This document shows positions 1 to 9,104 of a DNA stretch of 34,683 bases, piece by piece (the first letter of the stretch is position 1; every line of letters starts with the position of its first letter). The notes beneath the pieces were generated by a model. The model was not told where the DNA came from and did not search any database. It was given only the letters and a program-made list of their open reading frames with translations. Location of the stretch: contig CALIIW010000094.1 in assembly GCA_938018185.1 (NCBI GenBank), positions 1 through 34,683 on the forward strand. The letters run 5' to 3'. The position numbers and the translations under genes were made by a program. Source of the stretch: an uncultured Saprospiraceae bacterium (lineage in GTDB: Bacteria; Bacteroidota; Bacteroidia; Chitinophagales; Saprospiraceae).

Positions 1-281
1 CTAATAGCTATTTCCATTTTTGCTGTTGGTCTAAAACCATTTCCTTCTGGCCTGTCAGGATTTTCAATATAGCCTTTATCAATTAAATCTTTTATAAAGT
101 CAGCCATACCATAGTCATCTGTGGTAAGCTCATATTCTTTGTCTAGCTCTGTTAACCAACTTAATGCTTCAGAAACGTTTCCTGAAGTATGTGTCAACAA
201 TTCCTTAAAAAGATCAAGTAATCTTTCAAAAGGACTGCCAGACTTATCTCCTTTATAATTTGAATATCGCCAACCTATCAT
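1..281 (-). CDS. vWA-family protein, N-terminal fragment (runs off left edge)
   Basis: This frame opens at an ATG at 281 and stays open to the window edge, giving 93 complete codons. An in-frame stop lies four codons upstream of the ATG and no other ATG intervenes, so the start is well placed. The protein begins MIGWRYSNYKGDK and carries the motif DYGMADFIKDLIDKGYI at about residues 57-73. From memory this resembles the N-terminus of cytosolic Bacteroidota proteins whose C-terminal half is a von Willebrand A domain and which often sit beside MoxR/Mg-chelatase-type AAA ATPases. The vWA domain itself would lie outside the window, so the family call rests on the N-terminus only. The gene lies 21 bp after the peroxiredoxin-like gene on the same strand and is probably co-transcribed with it. 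Confidence 0.6.
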   Translation of the reverse strand, partial: MIGWRYSNYKGDKSGSPFERLLDLFKELLTHTSGNVSEALSWLTELDKEYELTTDDYGMADFIKDLIDKGYIENPDRPEGNGFRPTAKMEIAI

Positions 282-302
282 ATGCTTAAGGTATTAAAGT
301 CT

Positions 303-833
303 TTATTTAACAATGCAACATTCCAGAAGTTTATTATAATCTGGTTTGTCCGCCGCAAAGTTATGGATATAGCTATCACTTATTTTACCTTGTTTAATTA
401 TGAAGATACCCGGCATTTGAGTAGAATCTCCTAAACCTTTGGTCAATTCTAGTTTAAATTCTGAAGTTTCATTGGAAAACCCTCTATACCAAGTTCGAAG
501 ACCATATAATTGGTTCAAACTTCCTTTTTTTAAGCCAAAATCCTTATAGTAAACTTTGTCTGGATCAGAAATGTGTAGTACAGATTTAAAATCAAATTGC
601 TTAAAGTAAGATTCAGCAATTTGATTTTCTGCCATGTGTACAAATACCAAAGAAAGACCATTCTCCGTAAGTTTGGGCTTGATATTAGCGATATCCTTGA
701 GAGCTTCTTTACAGAATACACATCCAAAGTGTCTTAAGAATACAAGTAATATAGGCTGCTTTTGAGACAGTTCTAAAAGACTATCTCCTTTCTGTGTAAG
801 CATTTTTTTTAGGACTTCCTTTCGAATTTCCAT
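303..833 (-). CDS. peroxiredoxin-like thioredoxin-fold protein (AhpC-TSA_2/PRXL2-like)
   Basis: A 176-aa cytosolic protein without a signal peptide. Residues 29-41 contain LLVFLRHFGCVFC, a β-strand running into a CxxC pair (C38, C41). This is the layout of the AhpC/TSA family 2 and PRXL2/FAM213 group rather than of classical 2-Cys peroxiredoxins. The later QMPGIFIIKQGKI segment (about 140-152) supplies the cis-proline strand of a thioredoxin fold. The family is linked to thiol redox or peroxide metabolism, and the substrate cannot be read from sequence. The gene lies about 60 bp after the CotH-like gene and 21 bp before the vWA-type gene, all on the minus strand, so a shared transcript is plausible. 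A functional link to these neighbours is not evident. Confidence 0.7.
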   Translation of the reverse strand: MEIRKEVLKKMLTQKGDSLLELSQKQPILLVFLRHFGCVFCKEALKDIANIKPKLTENGLSLVFVHMAENQIAESYFKQFDFKSVLHISDPDKVYYKDFGLKKGSLNQLYGLRTWYRGFSNETSEFKLELTKGLGDSTQMPGIFIIKQGKISDSYIHNFAADKPDYNKLLECCIVK

Positions 834-893
834 TTATATATTTCCCTTATAACAGAGCCTATAGCACTTGGTTCACGCTGTAAGTATAATATT

Positions 894-3644
894 TTAATTA
901 ACGATATTGATTCGATAACTTTTTTCTTCTTTATCAAATTTAAGTTTAATCAAATACAAACCTGTTTGGATCAATGATTTGTCTAATGTTAATACTACAG
1001 AATTCTTGCCTCCTGGTTTAAGACCAGAATTTGAAGGAAAATCCATTATTTTTTTACCTAATAAAGAATAAAGCTCAAAGCTTACTTGGGTTTTATTTTC
1101 TAAATCAAAATTGATATTGATCTGATCCTTTGCTGGATTCGGATAAACATCTACATTAAATTTGTTTCCAAAAAGGTCATTTGTTCCTGTAAAACTTTGA
1201 AATACTGCTATCAGCGTATCTGAACTATTTAGGCTAATCGTTGCTTTTCTAGAATTAATGTCAGGACTAATTATATTACCTGCTGTAGACTCCCAATGAC
1301 TGAATTCATAATCTTGATCGAATGCATCAAATACTTTTGCTTTAATTTCATTTTCCATCCCGCCGAAATATGTTCCTTTCCAAGGAAATCTCTCAATATC
1401 TATCGAATTAAAATCTATTTCTCCTACAAGCTCTGGTCTAGTTAAAAGTGTAACTTCATGAGGTCCTGACAAATCATCATAGCAATTAACCATTCCATCA
1501 TCTAAGTATTCACATCTTGCGTTTATAAAATCTTTTAGTTTGTCAACATTCGCTTCCCATTCTATTACAGAACCTCCCCATCTGTCGATTTGTCCGGGCA
1601 TCTCAGGTCTTATTACTGCAAGCATTCTATCTAATGTTTTAATCATATTGTCACAACTATAAACACTGTTCATCAAATCCGCATATCTAACATAGTATAA
1701 TTGCTTAAACGTTGGACTTTCATCAAGTAACTTCAAAAACAATTGTTCATGCTTACCTACATTCCCAAAAACAACATCTTCCCCAAAATTTTCAGTCACC
1801 CATTCGTACGCTTCTTCACAATCAGATCCCCAAGTGTCATTACAACATTCTTCATCAAAAAGGAATACAAAGGGTAGGGCAGGATCATCCGCTGGATAGG
1901 GACACACTCCGTCAATAACAGTTTGACAAACTGAAGGATCCATTAATTCTGGCTCCCAAAAGAAATCTTCCATAAACTCCGCGATTACTTCTAAATCACA
2001 AGGCTCTGCATTTGGACTTGTATTTGGGACACCACTATAATTTATGTAATAATCAAAAGTAGCATCAAGATCCCACAAAATATATCCCCACTTCTTATGA
2101 GAACCTTCTGGGTTTAATCCTCTCCACCATCCTGTGTTATAGTTTAACCAATCTGAGGCAACAACATTTAGATTGACAATCATATAGTCTATCATACTTG
2201 TCATATTAATACTATCGGAAGCAATCTTATAATTTTCTTCTATCCCCATATCATTATTGAGAATGAAATCCCTTAAGGCAATCCATTCGTTTAAGCCTCG
2301 TTCACCTCCATATCTTAACTCTGTCGTTTCCCAGGTTGTTAAATACTGCAGATCATACTTGCCTTGTCCATAATATTCTTCAGTATAATCATGATCAACA
2401 GCTTTTTCTCTCATGCCATATACACCCCAGTAGTCACCGTTTAAAAATAATATGACTCTTTCAACTGTTCGGTAGTCTAGTTTCATGTCTCCTTCTTGAG
2501 CTAAGGTTTGAACATATTCGTCTCTGATATGTGTACTACCTTCATGATCAAAATCATCAATTGCTGGGTAATTGTCATCACCTGAATTCCTGAACATGAA
2601 TTTTTGATATTCGTTTCTTTCTTTTTTTGAAAAAATTGGAGCGTGTATGGCTTTAGTATATCCCATCTCATCTCTAGAAACCCAATCAAGACTTCTATGA
2701 TCAAGAACCCAAGAATCTTGTCCGTGTCGGTTTAAATCTCCAAAACTAAATGCTTCTCTTTCTTTTGATTTATTGAAATATTCTAAAGAGCCTATTGGGA
2801 TCAATTCCCCTTCACCATTTGCTAAATCCTGAACATCATCCGCACCTACAGAAAATACTGGTAAGGAATATTCTTCATCAATAAAATATGTGTTGAATGC
2901 CATTTTCCCAGGCAAGATTAAATCGTCATTGCTGAATGAACTGGCTTTGACAACTGTTGTCTTTGATATTGTTAAAGGCGAATTGTATTCCGGTGAAGAT
3001 GGGGTAGGATTTGTACCGTCCATGGTATACCTCAAAGTAGAATTAGGTTCTAAATTGGTGATCTCAACAGTTTGATTTCCTTCATAGAATCCCGCCTCCA
3101 AACTCATTGTCGGTGCTGCGGTATAGGCATTATATCTTTCCGAATTATTATTTGAAAGCCCTGGACTTGGGTTGGTACATATTTTCCAATCTTCTGCACC
3201 ATCTGTATCTCGGCATCTTGAATGCTCTACCAGAGAAATTGGTAGTTCTATAACATCAATTATATTTTCACTTGGATCAGAAAATAAAACAAATTCGTCT
3301 CCTTTTGTTTGAGTTAATTTAAAATTTGTGTGATATTCTCCATTTCTCACCTTATCTCTTCCAGAGCAATAGAAAACTAAATAGCCTTCTCCCGGAATGA
3401 GGGTTCCCATTGGAATTTCCCACTTTGCAGGTTTACTTTCTTTATCAGATAAATGATACCCAGAAAGATCAACAGTCTCGGTACTACTATTATATATTTC
3501 TATCCAATCTTCGCTTTTTCCGTAGCTATCAAGGAAACCATTTAAGTTAGATGCAGAAAATTCATTGATTGTAACTTGAGCATTTATTGAATAATAACAT
3601 AAGCTGAAAAAAATCAAGATAAACAGTTTGCTAATTGTGTTCAT
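894..3644 (-). CDS. secreted CotH-family protein with lamin-tail domain and T9SS sorting signal
   Basis: A 916-aa secreted mosaic protein. Residues 1-22 form a Sec signal peptide ending at NAQ. Residues about 23-165 look like a lamin tail domain (VTINEFSASN, EDWIEIYNSS, LSGYHLSD). Residues about 178-255 look like a chitobiase C-terminal Ig-like domain (LRYTMDGTNPT). Residues about 345-720 are CotH-like, with GDYWGVYGMREKA and ILWDLD (D525 and D527, where the metal-binding aspartates of CotH kinases fall). The last ~80 residues are a type A T9SS sorting domain (VYPNPAKDQI ... GLYLIKL). CotH in Bacillus is an atypical spore-coat protein kinase; the role of T9SS-exported versions is not established. 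It is likely exported across the outer membrane and cell-attached or released. A stretch of Cys-rich residues at about 565-625 looks like a lineage-specific insert. Confidence 0.87.
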   Translation of the reverse strand: MNTISKLFILIFFSLCYYSINAQVTINEFSASNLNGFLDSYGKSEDWIEIYNSSTETVDLSGYHLSDKESKPAKWEIPMGTLIPGEGYLVFYCSGRDKVRNGEYHTNFKLTQTKGDEFVLFSDPSENIIDVIELPISLVEHSRCRDTDGAEDWKICTNPSPGLSNNNSERYNAYTAAPTMSLEAGFYEGNQTVEITNLEPNSTLRYTMDGTNPTPSSPEYNSPLTISKTTVVKASSFSNDDLILPGKMAFNTYFIDEEYSLPVFSVGADDVQDLANGEGELIPIGSLEYFNKSKEREAFSFGDLNRHGQDSWVLDHRSLDWVSRDEMGYTKAIHAPIFSKKERNEYQKFMFRNSGDDNYPAIDDFDHEGSTHIRDEYVQTLAQEGDMKLDYRTVERVILFLNGDYWGVYGMREKAVDHDYTEEYYGQGKYDLQYLTTWETTELRYGGERGLNEWIALRDFILNNDMGIEENYKIASDSINMTSMIDYMIVNLNVVASDWLNYNTGWWRGLNPEGSHKKWGYILWDLDATFDYYINYSGVPNTSPNAEPCDLEVIAEFMEDFFWEPELMDPSVCQTVIDGVCPYPADDPALPFVFLFDEECCNDTWGSDCEEAYEWVTENFGEDVVFGNVGKHEQLFLKLLDESPTFKQLYYVRYADLMNSVYSCDNMIKTLDRMLAVIRPEMPGQIDRWGGSVIEWEANVDKLKDFINARCEYLDDGMVNCYDDLSGPHEVTLLTRPELVGEIDFNSIDIERFPWKGTYFGGMENEIKAKVFDAFDQDYEFSHWESTAGNIISPDINSRKATISLNSSDTLIAVFQSFTGTNDLFGNKFNVDVYPNPAKDQININFDLENKTQVSFELYSLLGKKIMDFPSNSGLKPGGKNSVVLTLDKSLIQTGLYLIKLKFDKEEKSYRINIVN

Positions 3645-3697
3645 TTATTTAGATTGATATGATGATTTGGAAATAAAAAAGCTCTTTGCAATATATT

Positions 3698-3730
3698 GTT
3701 AATTATACTAAATCCATCGACATAATTAAC
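3698..3730. repeat. 9-bp inverted repeat upstream of the CotH-like gene
   Basis: Arms GTTAATTAT (3698-3706) and ATAATTAAC (3722-3730) are perfectly complementary with a 15-nt spacer. The dyad lies 54-86 bp upstream of the CotH-like start and about 50 bp past the end of the adenylyltransferase gene on the same strand. It could be an operator or a weak AT-rich stem. No U-tract follows on either strand, so it is a poor intrinsic terminator. Confidence 0.35.
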
Positions 3731-3780
3731 TTATGTAATCGATTTGGCATTCTATAAAATAAATTAAAAATAAATGGTTT

Positions 3781-4926
3781 TTAACCAACCTTTAGGCTTG
3801 GATCGATTTCTTTCTTGTAATTCATCAAACCCCCCTCTAAGTTGATTAAATTGGTATAAGCAAATTCAGATTGTAATAGATGGATTGCTTTTTGAGACCT
3901 TTGTCCAGATTTACAATGAATGACAACTTTTTTGTGTTTATCAATCTTGCTAACATGCTGGAATATTTCACTTAATGGAACTAATTCCCCTCCAATGTTT
4001 CCAATTTCATACTCATGCTGTTCTCGCACATCAATCAGTTGAAAATCTAGCCCTCCTTTGGACCATCTATGCAATTCTTGAACAGTTATTTCATTAATAT
4101 CTATATTATTTTTTGAACTGCCATTACAAAAAGCATCATAATCTACAAGCTTAGATATGTTTGTTTGCTCATTTTTATGAAATTTGAAAATTCTATTTGT
4201 AAAACTTAAAACATCAAACAAAAATAGCTTTCCATCCAATGGTTCACCGATGCCTGTGAGGACTTTTATAACTTCCGAAGCTTGTATAGATCCCATGATA
4301 CCAGGTAATATTCCTAAGACACCAGCTTCTGCACAACTAGGCACTTGTCCAGGTGGTGGCGGTTCTGGAAATAGATCTCTATAATTAGGGCCACGACTGC
4401 CATCTTTCCTTTTATAATTAAACACAGAAGCTTGCCCTTCAAAGGTGTAAATAGACGCATATATATTTACCTTTTCTTTTAAAACACAAGCATCATTCAC
4501 TAGATATCTGGTAGGAAAGTTATCTGTACCGTCTGCTACCACATCATAGTCTTCAATAATCTCAAGAGCATTTTCTGTGTTAAAGCTTGTTTGATAACTT
4601 ATGATTTTGACATGAGGATTTAAAGCTTGCAATTTTTTTTTCGCTACCTCAACTTTTGGTTTCCCGATATCTTCAACAGTGAACAAAACCTGACGCTGCA
4701 AGTTGCTTTGCTCTACAATGTCAAAATCTACAATGCCAATAGTTCCAACTCCTGCTGCTGTCAAATAGAGTAAAAGTGGAGCTCCTAATCCACCGGCACC
4801 AACCACAAGAACCTTTGAGTTCTTTAATTTTTCTTGACCTTCAATTCCAAATTCAGGTATAACTATATGACGGGAATACCTAGCAAGCTCTTCTTCATTT
4901 AAGTTTGTGTCTGATCCTGGCTTCAT
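3781..4926 (-). CDS. moeB: MoeB/ThiF-type sulfur-carrier adenylyltransferase with C-terminal rhodanese domain
   Basis: An E1-like enzyme that adenylates the C-terminal glycine of a small sulfur carrier (MoaD or ThiS type) and, through its rhodanese domain, can help form the thiocarboxylate. I start it at the ATG at 4926 (381 aa), because a longer in-frame start at 4989 lies inside a perfect terminator hairpin. Features in this numbering are the Rossmann P-loop GAGGLG (43-48), the ATP/Mg aspartate in GTDNFPTR (D135), the PSCAEAGVLG segment (C198), and the rhodanese loop HCKSGQRS with catalytic C338. The usual CxxC zinc site of stand-alone MoeB is not seen, which is common in rhodanese-fused (MoeZ-like) members. 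No MoaD or ThiS gene is in the window, so molybdopterin versus thiamin or another carrier remains open. Confidence 0.85.
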   Translation of the reverse strand: MKPGSDTNLNEEELARYSRHIVIPEFGIEGQEKLKNSKVLVVGAGGLGAPLLLYLTAAGVGTIGIVDFDIVEQSNLQRQVLFTVEDIGKPKVEVAKKKLQALNPHVKIISYQTSFNTENALEIIEDYDVVADGTDNFPTRYLVNDACVLKEKVNIYASIYTFEGQASVFNYKRKDGSRGPNYRDLFPEPPPPGQVPSCAEAGVLGILPGIMGSIQASEVIKVLTGIGEPLDGKLFLFDVLSFTNRIFKFHKNEQTNISKLVDYDAFCNGSSKNNIDINEITVQELHRWSKGGLDFQLIDVREQHEYEIGNIGGELVPLSEIFQHVSKIDKHKKVVIHCKSGQRSQKAIHLLQSEFAYTNLINLEGGLMNYKKEIDPSLKVG

Positions 4927-4972
4927 TAAAAAAACGTTATATTCAAAGTTAAGAATATAATTTAGGTAAAAT

Positions 4973-5006
4973 AAAAAAAGCCAACTCATCTGAGTTGGCT
5001 TTTTTT
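4973..5006 (-). terminator. perfect palindromic intrinsic terminator
   Basis: A 16-bp perfect stem with arms at 4973-4988 and 4991-5006 and a nominal 2-nt centre. The GC-rich core is GCCAACTCA/TGAGTTGGC, flanked by seven A on one side and seven T on the other, so it reads as a Rho-independent terminator in both directions. It lies after the M4 protease gene (ending at 5226) and before the adenylyltransferase start at 4926, and so should separate these two minus-strand transcripts. Confidence 0.85.
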
Positions 5007-5070
5007 AAAATGTATTGAATTTGGTTTATGTGCTTATTTATTCTATAAGTCCAAAAGACTCCTATGGAGG

Positions 5071-5143
5071 ATGCCTTTGGCATTCATTTGTTTATAATAA
5101 TCTAAAAAGATTAACATAAACAAATACACGAATAAACAAATAC
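5071..5143. repeat. intergenic hairpin cluster with short direct repeat
   Basis: Between the terminator and the M4 gene lie a small hairpin, ATGCC-TTT-GGCAT (5071-5083), and a near-perfect 18-bp-stem palindrome (5086-5125, outer arms ATTTGTTTA/TAAACAAAT, two internal mismatches). Two copies of TAAACAAATAC follow (5117-5127 and 5133-5143). The palindrome lies 100-140 nt past the M4 stop codon and may be a 3'-UTR stability element or the remnant of a palindromic repeat. No coding frame is evident here. Confidence 0.4.
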
Positions 5144-5225
5144 CAATTTGTAATAAGCAAATTTGAAACGATTGTTTCCATAATTTACGTTTGTTGTACT
5201 AGGTCTAGATAGTTACAGTAATTTA

Positions 5226-8200
5226 CTATGGTTGAACTTTTATAAATTTCAAATTCGAATACAATGGACCTTGATTAATTCTAAGTATGTAAGTACCAGG
5301 AATTAAATGACTAATGTCAATATTTTGTTTGCTAGGATTCGAACTTACTTGCGTCAACTCTTTCGAAATCGATCTGCCTTGTCCATCAATAATTTCAAAA
5401 CCTAAATCACCAGACTCAAATCCATCAAGATCAATTGTAATTATATCTTGACTAGGATTTGGTGATAGCTTTAATTTTAAACCTGGGCTAGTAGCTTCAA
5501 GGGCAACCAGTTCTCTGTCCCCTAAGCCATACCAAACTCCCCATTGACCACCGTCGATAAATATTACTGCAGAGTTGAGATCAGAATTTAAAAAATCAGA
5601 ATTTATATCAATTCTTCCAAGGACTATATTGCCATCTTGATCCTGGGCGTCAAAAAGCATCTGTCTATCATTAACAGAATAGTTAGGATAGTTTAGAACA
5701 ATATTTTCAAAAATTGGAGGATCAGAAGTTTCTCCTGTTTCTAAATTTACAGCGATAATTGAAGCATCTCCTTCCTCGTCGATAAAATCAAATGCCACAA
5801 CATAGGTTGCATTCTTTGCAAAGGTCGGATTACCAACGGAAGTATTTTCTGGCAAACCATTAAATAGTTTCTGTATATTCTTGCCGTCTGTAAAACTAGC
5901 AGTACTATTATTCCAGATTTCAATAATGCCTATATCCCAATAATCAATTTGCCCATCGAATGAAGAATTAATTTCATTGTAGGCATCGTAGATTAGATAT
6001 TCACCAGAATGATCAAACTCCATCACATCAGCATATTTTACATCGCCTGTCGAAACGCCAGCAGTAAATGTTGGATTGAATAAGGTAAATGTTTTGGAGG
6101 TTTGCGAAATGAAATCGTAAACAATGATATCATTATTTATATTATCGGTTATTGCAGCAAATTTTGTCCCATCCTTCGAAATAACCACATTTCTCCAAAT
6201 AGGTTGATTCTCAAGTACGATCTCATTCGGTACGCCAGAGTTATAATCCATTTCAATTAGATGCATTCTATTGTCAGCAGCAACAAATACAATCACAGAA
6301 CCATCATCCGTTATAGAAGGCTTACTTATGTGATCTGTTTCCGAAATTAGAGTAACATTACTGGCATCTGGTGTAACTACATATAATTCTGACAGATTTG
6401 CATCCGAAACTAAAATGAGATCTTCACCAGGATTTGTTTCCAATTCGATTTCTTGGTTTGTGCCTGTTCCACCGCCAATTTGTACGATGTCAAAGGCTGA
6501 TTTTACAGCATCCAACTCAGCAGAACCATTACCAAATAATTCTATAGCAGACTGCTCAGCACCAATACGCAAGTCTACAAATTGGGAAGATTTAGTCATG
6601 TATTTTGTAAGACATCTATAAAAAATATCTTCCGATTTGTCTTTACCAATTTGAGTTGCTAATTGATAATAAGCATGATTTGGGATTCCACTATTTATAT
6701 GCACTCCTCCAAAATCTCCTTGTGGTGTATTTGGCAATGTTTGATACTGGCTCATGTTTTTAGGCTGCCATCCTGCATCATTTAATGAACTACCTCCATT
6801 ATTCGGATTTTGTAAATCTCTTAAAGCACCAGAAGGAAAGACTGATGTATTGACTACATCTTCACCAAGTTTCCAATCATCTCTATCTATCATTGCACCA
6901 AAAATATCTGCAAAGCTTTCATTCAATGCACCTGATTGACTCACATACTCTAGATTCGCAGTACTCTGAATAACACCATGTGAGAGCTCATGCCCAGCAA
7001 CATCCAGTGCCTTTGCCAATGGTTCAAATGCATTTCCTCCATTGCCATAAAACATGGCTTGACCGTTCCAAAAAGCATTTTCCATGGAAGCACCATTTTG
7101 GTCTGTAACATTTATAATTGATACAATATTACCACCTCTTCCATTTATTGAATTTCTATTATGGACTTCTCTGAAATAATCATAAGCTTCACCAGCATTA
7201 TAATGAGCCGAAACTCCAGTCCTTTCATTGCCCCAGCTATTATTGCTCGTAGCTACATGCGAAGTCGTAAAATTACTGCCTTGTGGAGAAGTATTGTTCC
7301 CGTCAATTGTCCAAATAGCACCCACTGGTTCATTCGGTAAATTTGATTGAGCTAAGTTGAACATAGAACGAGAACCGTCAATTAAAAAGAAATCGCCATT
7401 TATGCTGTAAGTGTTTATTGTTCTAGTGACTCCTAATAGATCCGTTGCATTTGCCACTTCAGGACCTGGCATCTGGCCTTCTTTAGGAACAATTTTAAAA
7501 TTGCTATGACCATGATTGCAAGAGCTTGAATGTTTGTGGGCAGTACCAGAAGTAAAATTGTTTGCATGGAGACTACAAGAATTTTTATAATATCTCAATA
7601 TTGAACCATCTGTAGCATCAATAAAGTAGGCCCAATTTTCCCGAACATTTGGATGAAAAACAACATGCCAACATAGATTCAAGTCATCTTTGTTTTCAGT
7701 TGGCAAATAGACTAAGTTCGATGCAGTTTTTTTGCATAAAACATTTTCATTTTGTTTCACTGTTTTTTGATCTATGGATGTAAAAGAAGCCACATTCGAA
7801 AGTGCTATGTCAAAAGCTTCTTGAGCACTTAGCTTGGGTGCAGTACCGTCAATCTGAGGCGTTTCAATATAGTTTCCATTCATTTTATTGATTAAGCCTG
7901 ATTGCGCATGAAGAATTATTTCCGCAGCCCATATTGGAATCCCATTGTATTGCTGATTCATTTTTACATGTGCCCTTCCATTTGATTCTATTTCGATGTT
8001 GCTAACCGAGAATTCGCTTTGAGGGTCTTTGATGAGTAAATCTTCTTTTGCTAAATCCAAAAACTGAAAAGCTTGTTTTTCATAATCAGAGTTAATTAAA
8101 TTTTTATCCAAGAGATTTCCTTTCAAGAAAGAAGGTGTTTTCTTCCCTTCAAAGATTCGCTTATGTAGGATTCCTTTTGATTTTGTTGGTCGTTGAAATT

Positions 8201-8402
8201 TTTGACTTTCAAATGATTTGAGTGGCAAATTTGTTTGATTGGCAGTTTTGGATTGCTTTTTATAATCAAACTTTTCAAATTTATATTCAATCGGCGCATT
8301 CGAAACAGTACCTTTCATGGAAGGATGTTTTGATTTTTGAGCCAAACAAGTTCCAATAAATGCAAAATGGAGAATCAGTATAAGTAGGATATTATTTTTC
8401 AT
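5226..8402 (-). CDS. secreted M4 (thermolysin-type) zinc metalloprotease with T9SS sorting domain
   Basis: A 1058-aa extracellular protease. Residues 1-22 are a signal peptide. Residues about 100-270 form the FTP/PepSY-type propeptide that acts as intramolecular inhibitor and chaperone in this family. The catalytic domain spans about 310-690: HELSH at 471-475 gives two zinc histidines and the catalytic Glu, E495 in NESFAD lies 24 residues after the first His exactly as in thermolysin, and GGVHINSGIPNHA supplies the transition-state His. Residues about 700-960 read like TolB/WD-type β-propeller repeats (DGSVIVFVAAD, KDGTKFAAIT). The C-terminal ~80 residues are a T9SS domain (LSPNPSQDIITI ... 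GTYILRI). The start overlaps the end of the lipoprotein-like gene by 11 bp, implying coupled translation. It is probably a nutrient-scavenging or virulence-type peptidase. Confidence 0.93.
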   Translation of the reverse strand: MKNNILLILILHFAFIGTCLAQKSKHPSMKGTVSNAPIEYKFEKFDYKKQSKTANQTNLPLKSFESQKFQRPTKSKGILHKRIFEGKKTPSFLKGNLLDKNLINSDYEKQAFQFLDLAKEDLLIKDPQSEFSVSNIEIESNGRAHVKMNQQYNGIPIWAAEIILHAQSGLINKMNGNYIETPQIDGTAPKLSAQEAFDIALSNVASFTSIDQKTVKQNENVLCKKTASNLVYLPTENKDDLNLCWHVVFHPNVRENWAYFIDATDGSILRYYKNSCSLHANNFTSGTAHKHSSSCNHGHSNFKIVPKEGQMPGPEVANATDLLGVTRTINTYSINGDFFLIDGSRSMFNLAQSNLPNEPVGAIWTIDGNNTSPQGSNFTTSHVATSNNSWGNERTGVSAHYNAGEAYDYFREVHNRNSINGRGGNIVSIINVTDQNGASMENAFWNGQAMFYGNGGNAFEPLAKALDVAGHELSHGVIQSTANLEYVSQSGALNESFADIFGAMIDRDDWKLGEDVVNTSVFPSGALRDLQNPNNGGSSLNDAGWQPKNMSQYQTLPNTPQGDFGGVHINSGIPNHAYYQLATQIGKDKSEDIFYRCLTKYMTKSSQFVDLRIGAEQSAIELFGNGSAELDAVKSAFDIVQIGGGTGTNQEIELETNPGEDLILVSDANLSELYVVTPDASNVTLISETDHISKPSITDDGSVIVFVAADNRMHLIEMDYNSGVPNEIVLENQPIWRNVVISKDGTKFAAITDNINNDIIVYDFISQTSKTFTLFNPTFTAGVSTGDVKYADVMEFDHSGEYLIYDAYNEINSSFDGQIDYWDIGIIEIWNNSTASFTDGKNIQKLFNGLPENTSVGNPTFAKNATYVVAFDFIDEEGDASIIAVNLETGETSDPPIFENIVLNYPNYSVNDRQMLFDAQDQDGNIVLGRIDINSDFLNSDLNSAVIFIDGGQWGVWYGLGDRELVALEATSPGLKLKLSPNPSQDIITIDLDGFESGDLGFEIIDGQGRSISKELTQVSSNPSKQNIDISHLIPGTYILRINQGPLYSNLKFIKVQP

Positions 8403-8868
8403 TCTTTTCTTTTTCTGAAGTTTTAGTTAATGTTATTAATTCGCTATACAAACTCTCAAGGCTAGAGTCAACTTCTAAACTTGGACTTCCCCAAACTAAA
8501 TTATGAGCTTCATCAGCACCTTTCATGATTTTTATGAATTTGTACATATTACCTGGTTCATTATATGCTAAACCTAATAGAGACAACTGATCTATTTTTG
8601 TAAATATTTCCTGAGATTGCTTTTTCTTTAGTTTCATGTTGTAAGTATGATCCTCATTATTCTTATCTACATTAAATAAAGAGCCATTTTCTAACAGACA
8701 AAACTCGTAAGATTGCCCAGTGAAGCCACCTCCGCCTCCGAAATAGACCATTCTTTTATCATAATCTTCCGGAATTTTATTGGAAGTCTTGCATGAAAGT
8801 AGAAGTACTACAGCGACTAGTATAATTAATCCAATGATTATTGGACCTGTGCTTGAATTGCTTATCAT
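8392..8868 (-). CDS. small membrane-anchored or lipoprotein of unknown function, coupled to the M4 protease
   Basis: A 158-aa protein with a hydrophobic N-terminus and a possible lipobox, VLLLSC (C26). The N-terminus lacks the usual Lys/Arg, so an uncleaved membrane anchor is also possible. The mature part has MVYFGGGGGFTG (about 40-51), then YEFCLLENGSLF, and later NEPGNMYKFIKIMK. This pattern looks familiar from Bacteroidota proteins of unknown function, but I cannot name a domain. Its stop codon lies 11 bp inside the M4 protease gene, so the two are almost certainly one transcript with the small gene first. Because small lipoproteins paired with secreted proteases in Bacteroidota (potempins of Tannerella) are inhibitors, a self-protection role is a reasonable guess, though nothing in the sequence proves it. 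Confidence 0.7.
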   Translation of the reverse strand: MISNSSTGPIIIGLIILVAVVLLLSCKTSNKIPEDYDKRMVYFGGGGGFTGQSYEFCLLENGSLFNVDKNNEDHTYNMKLKKKQSQEIFTKIDQLSLLGLAYNEPGNMYKFIKIMKGADEAHNLVWGSPSLEVDSSLESLYSELITLTKTSEKEKNEK

Positions 8869-9084
8869 ATATTATATTTTATGTAGTTTATAGAATTCAA
8901 AAATAGGAATTAACAAGTACTAATTTATTAATACATGAGGCAAATTGTGAATGTTTATTTTTTTATATTAAAAATAAGAACTATATGATTGAAAAAAGGA
9001 TTATATATTAGTAATGACTGTAACGTGGTGATACTTCAGTCATTCATATTGAACCATTAATTGCAATCTGTGACATGGTATAAA

Positions 9085-9104
9085 AATACCATTTTTAGGG
9101 TATT
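9085..9104. promoter_or_regulatory. 20-bp dyad AATACC-N8-GGTATT (copy 1)
   Basis: AATACC (9085-9090) and GGTATT (9099-9104) are exact inverted repeats around an 8-nt spacer. The same arms and spacing recur at 19069-19088. It overlaps a second hairpin, ATGGTAT-AAAA-ATACCAT (9075-9092), which is followed by a short T-run. The shared geometry suggests a binding site for a dimeric regulator. It lies about 570 bp upstream of the 84-aa gene. Confidence 0.4.

Noticed and set aside
4927-4989. Longer N-terminus of the adenylyltransferase gene
   Set aside because: The extension runs through a perfect terminator hairpin, and the family fold begins just after the ATG at 4926.
9075-9096. ATGGTAT-AAAA-ATACCAT hairpin followed by TTTT as a terminator
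   Set aside because: The stem is AT-rich and no transcript is expected to end there; it overlaps the matched dyad, which explains it better.
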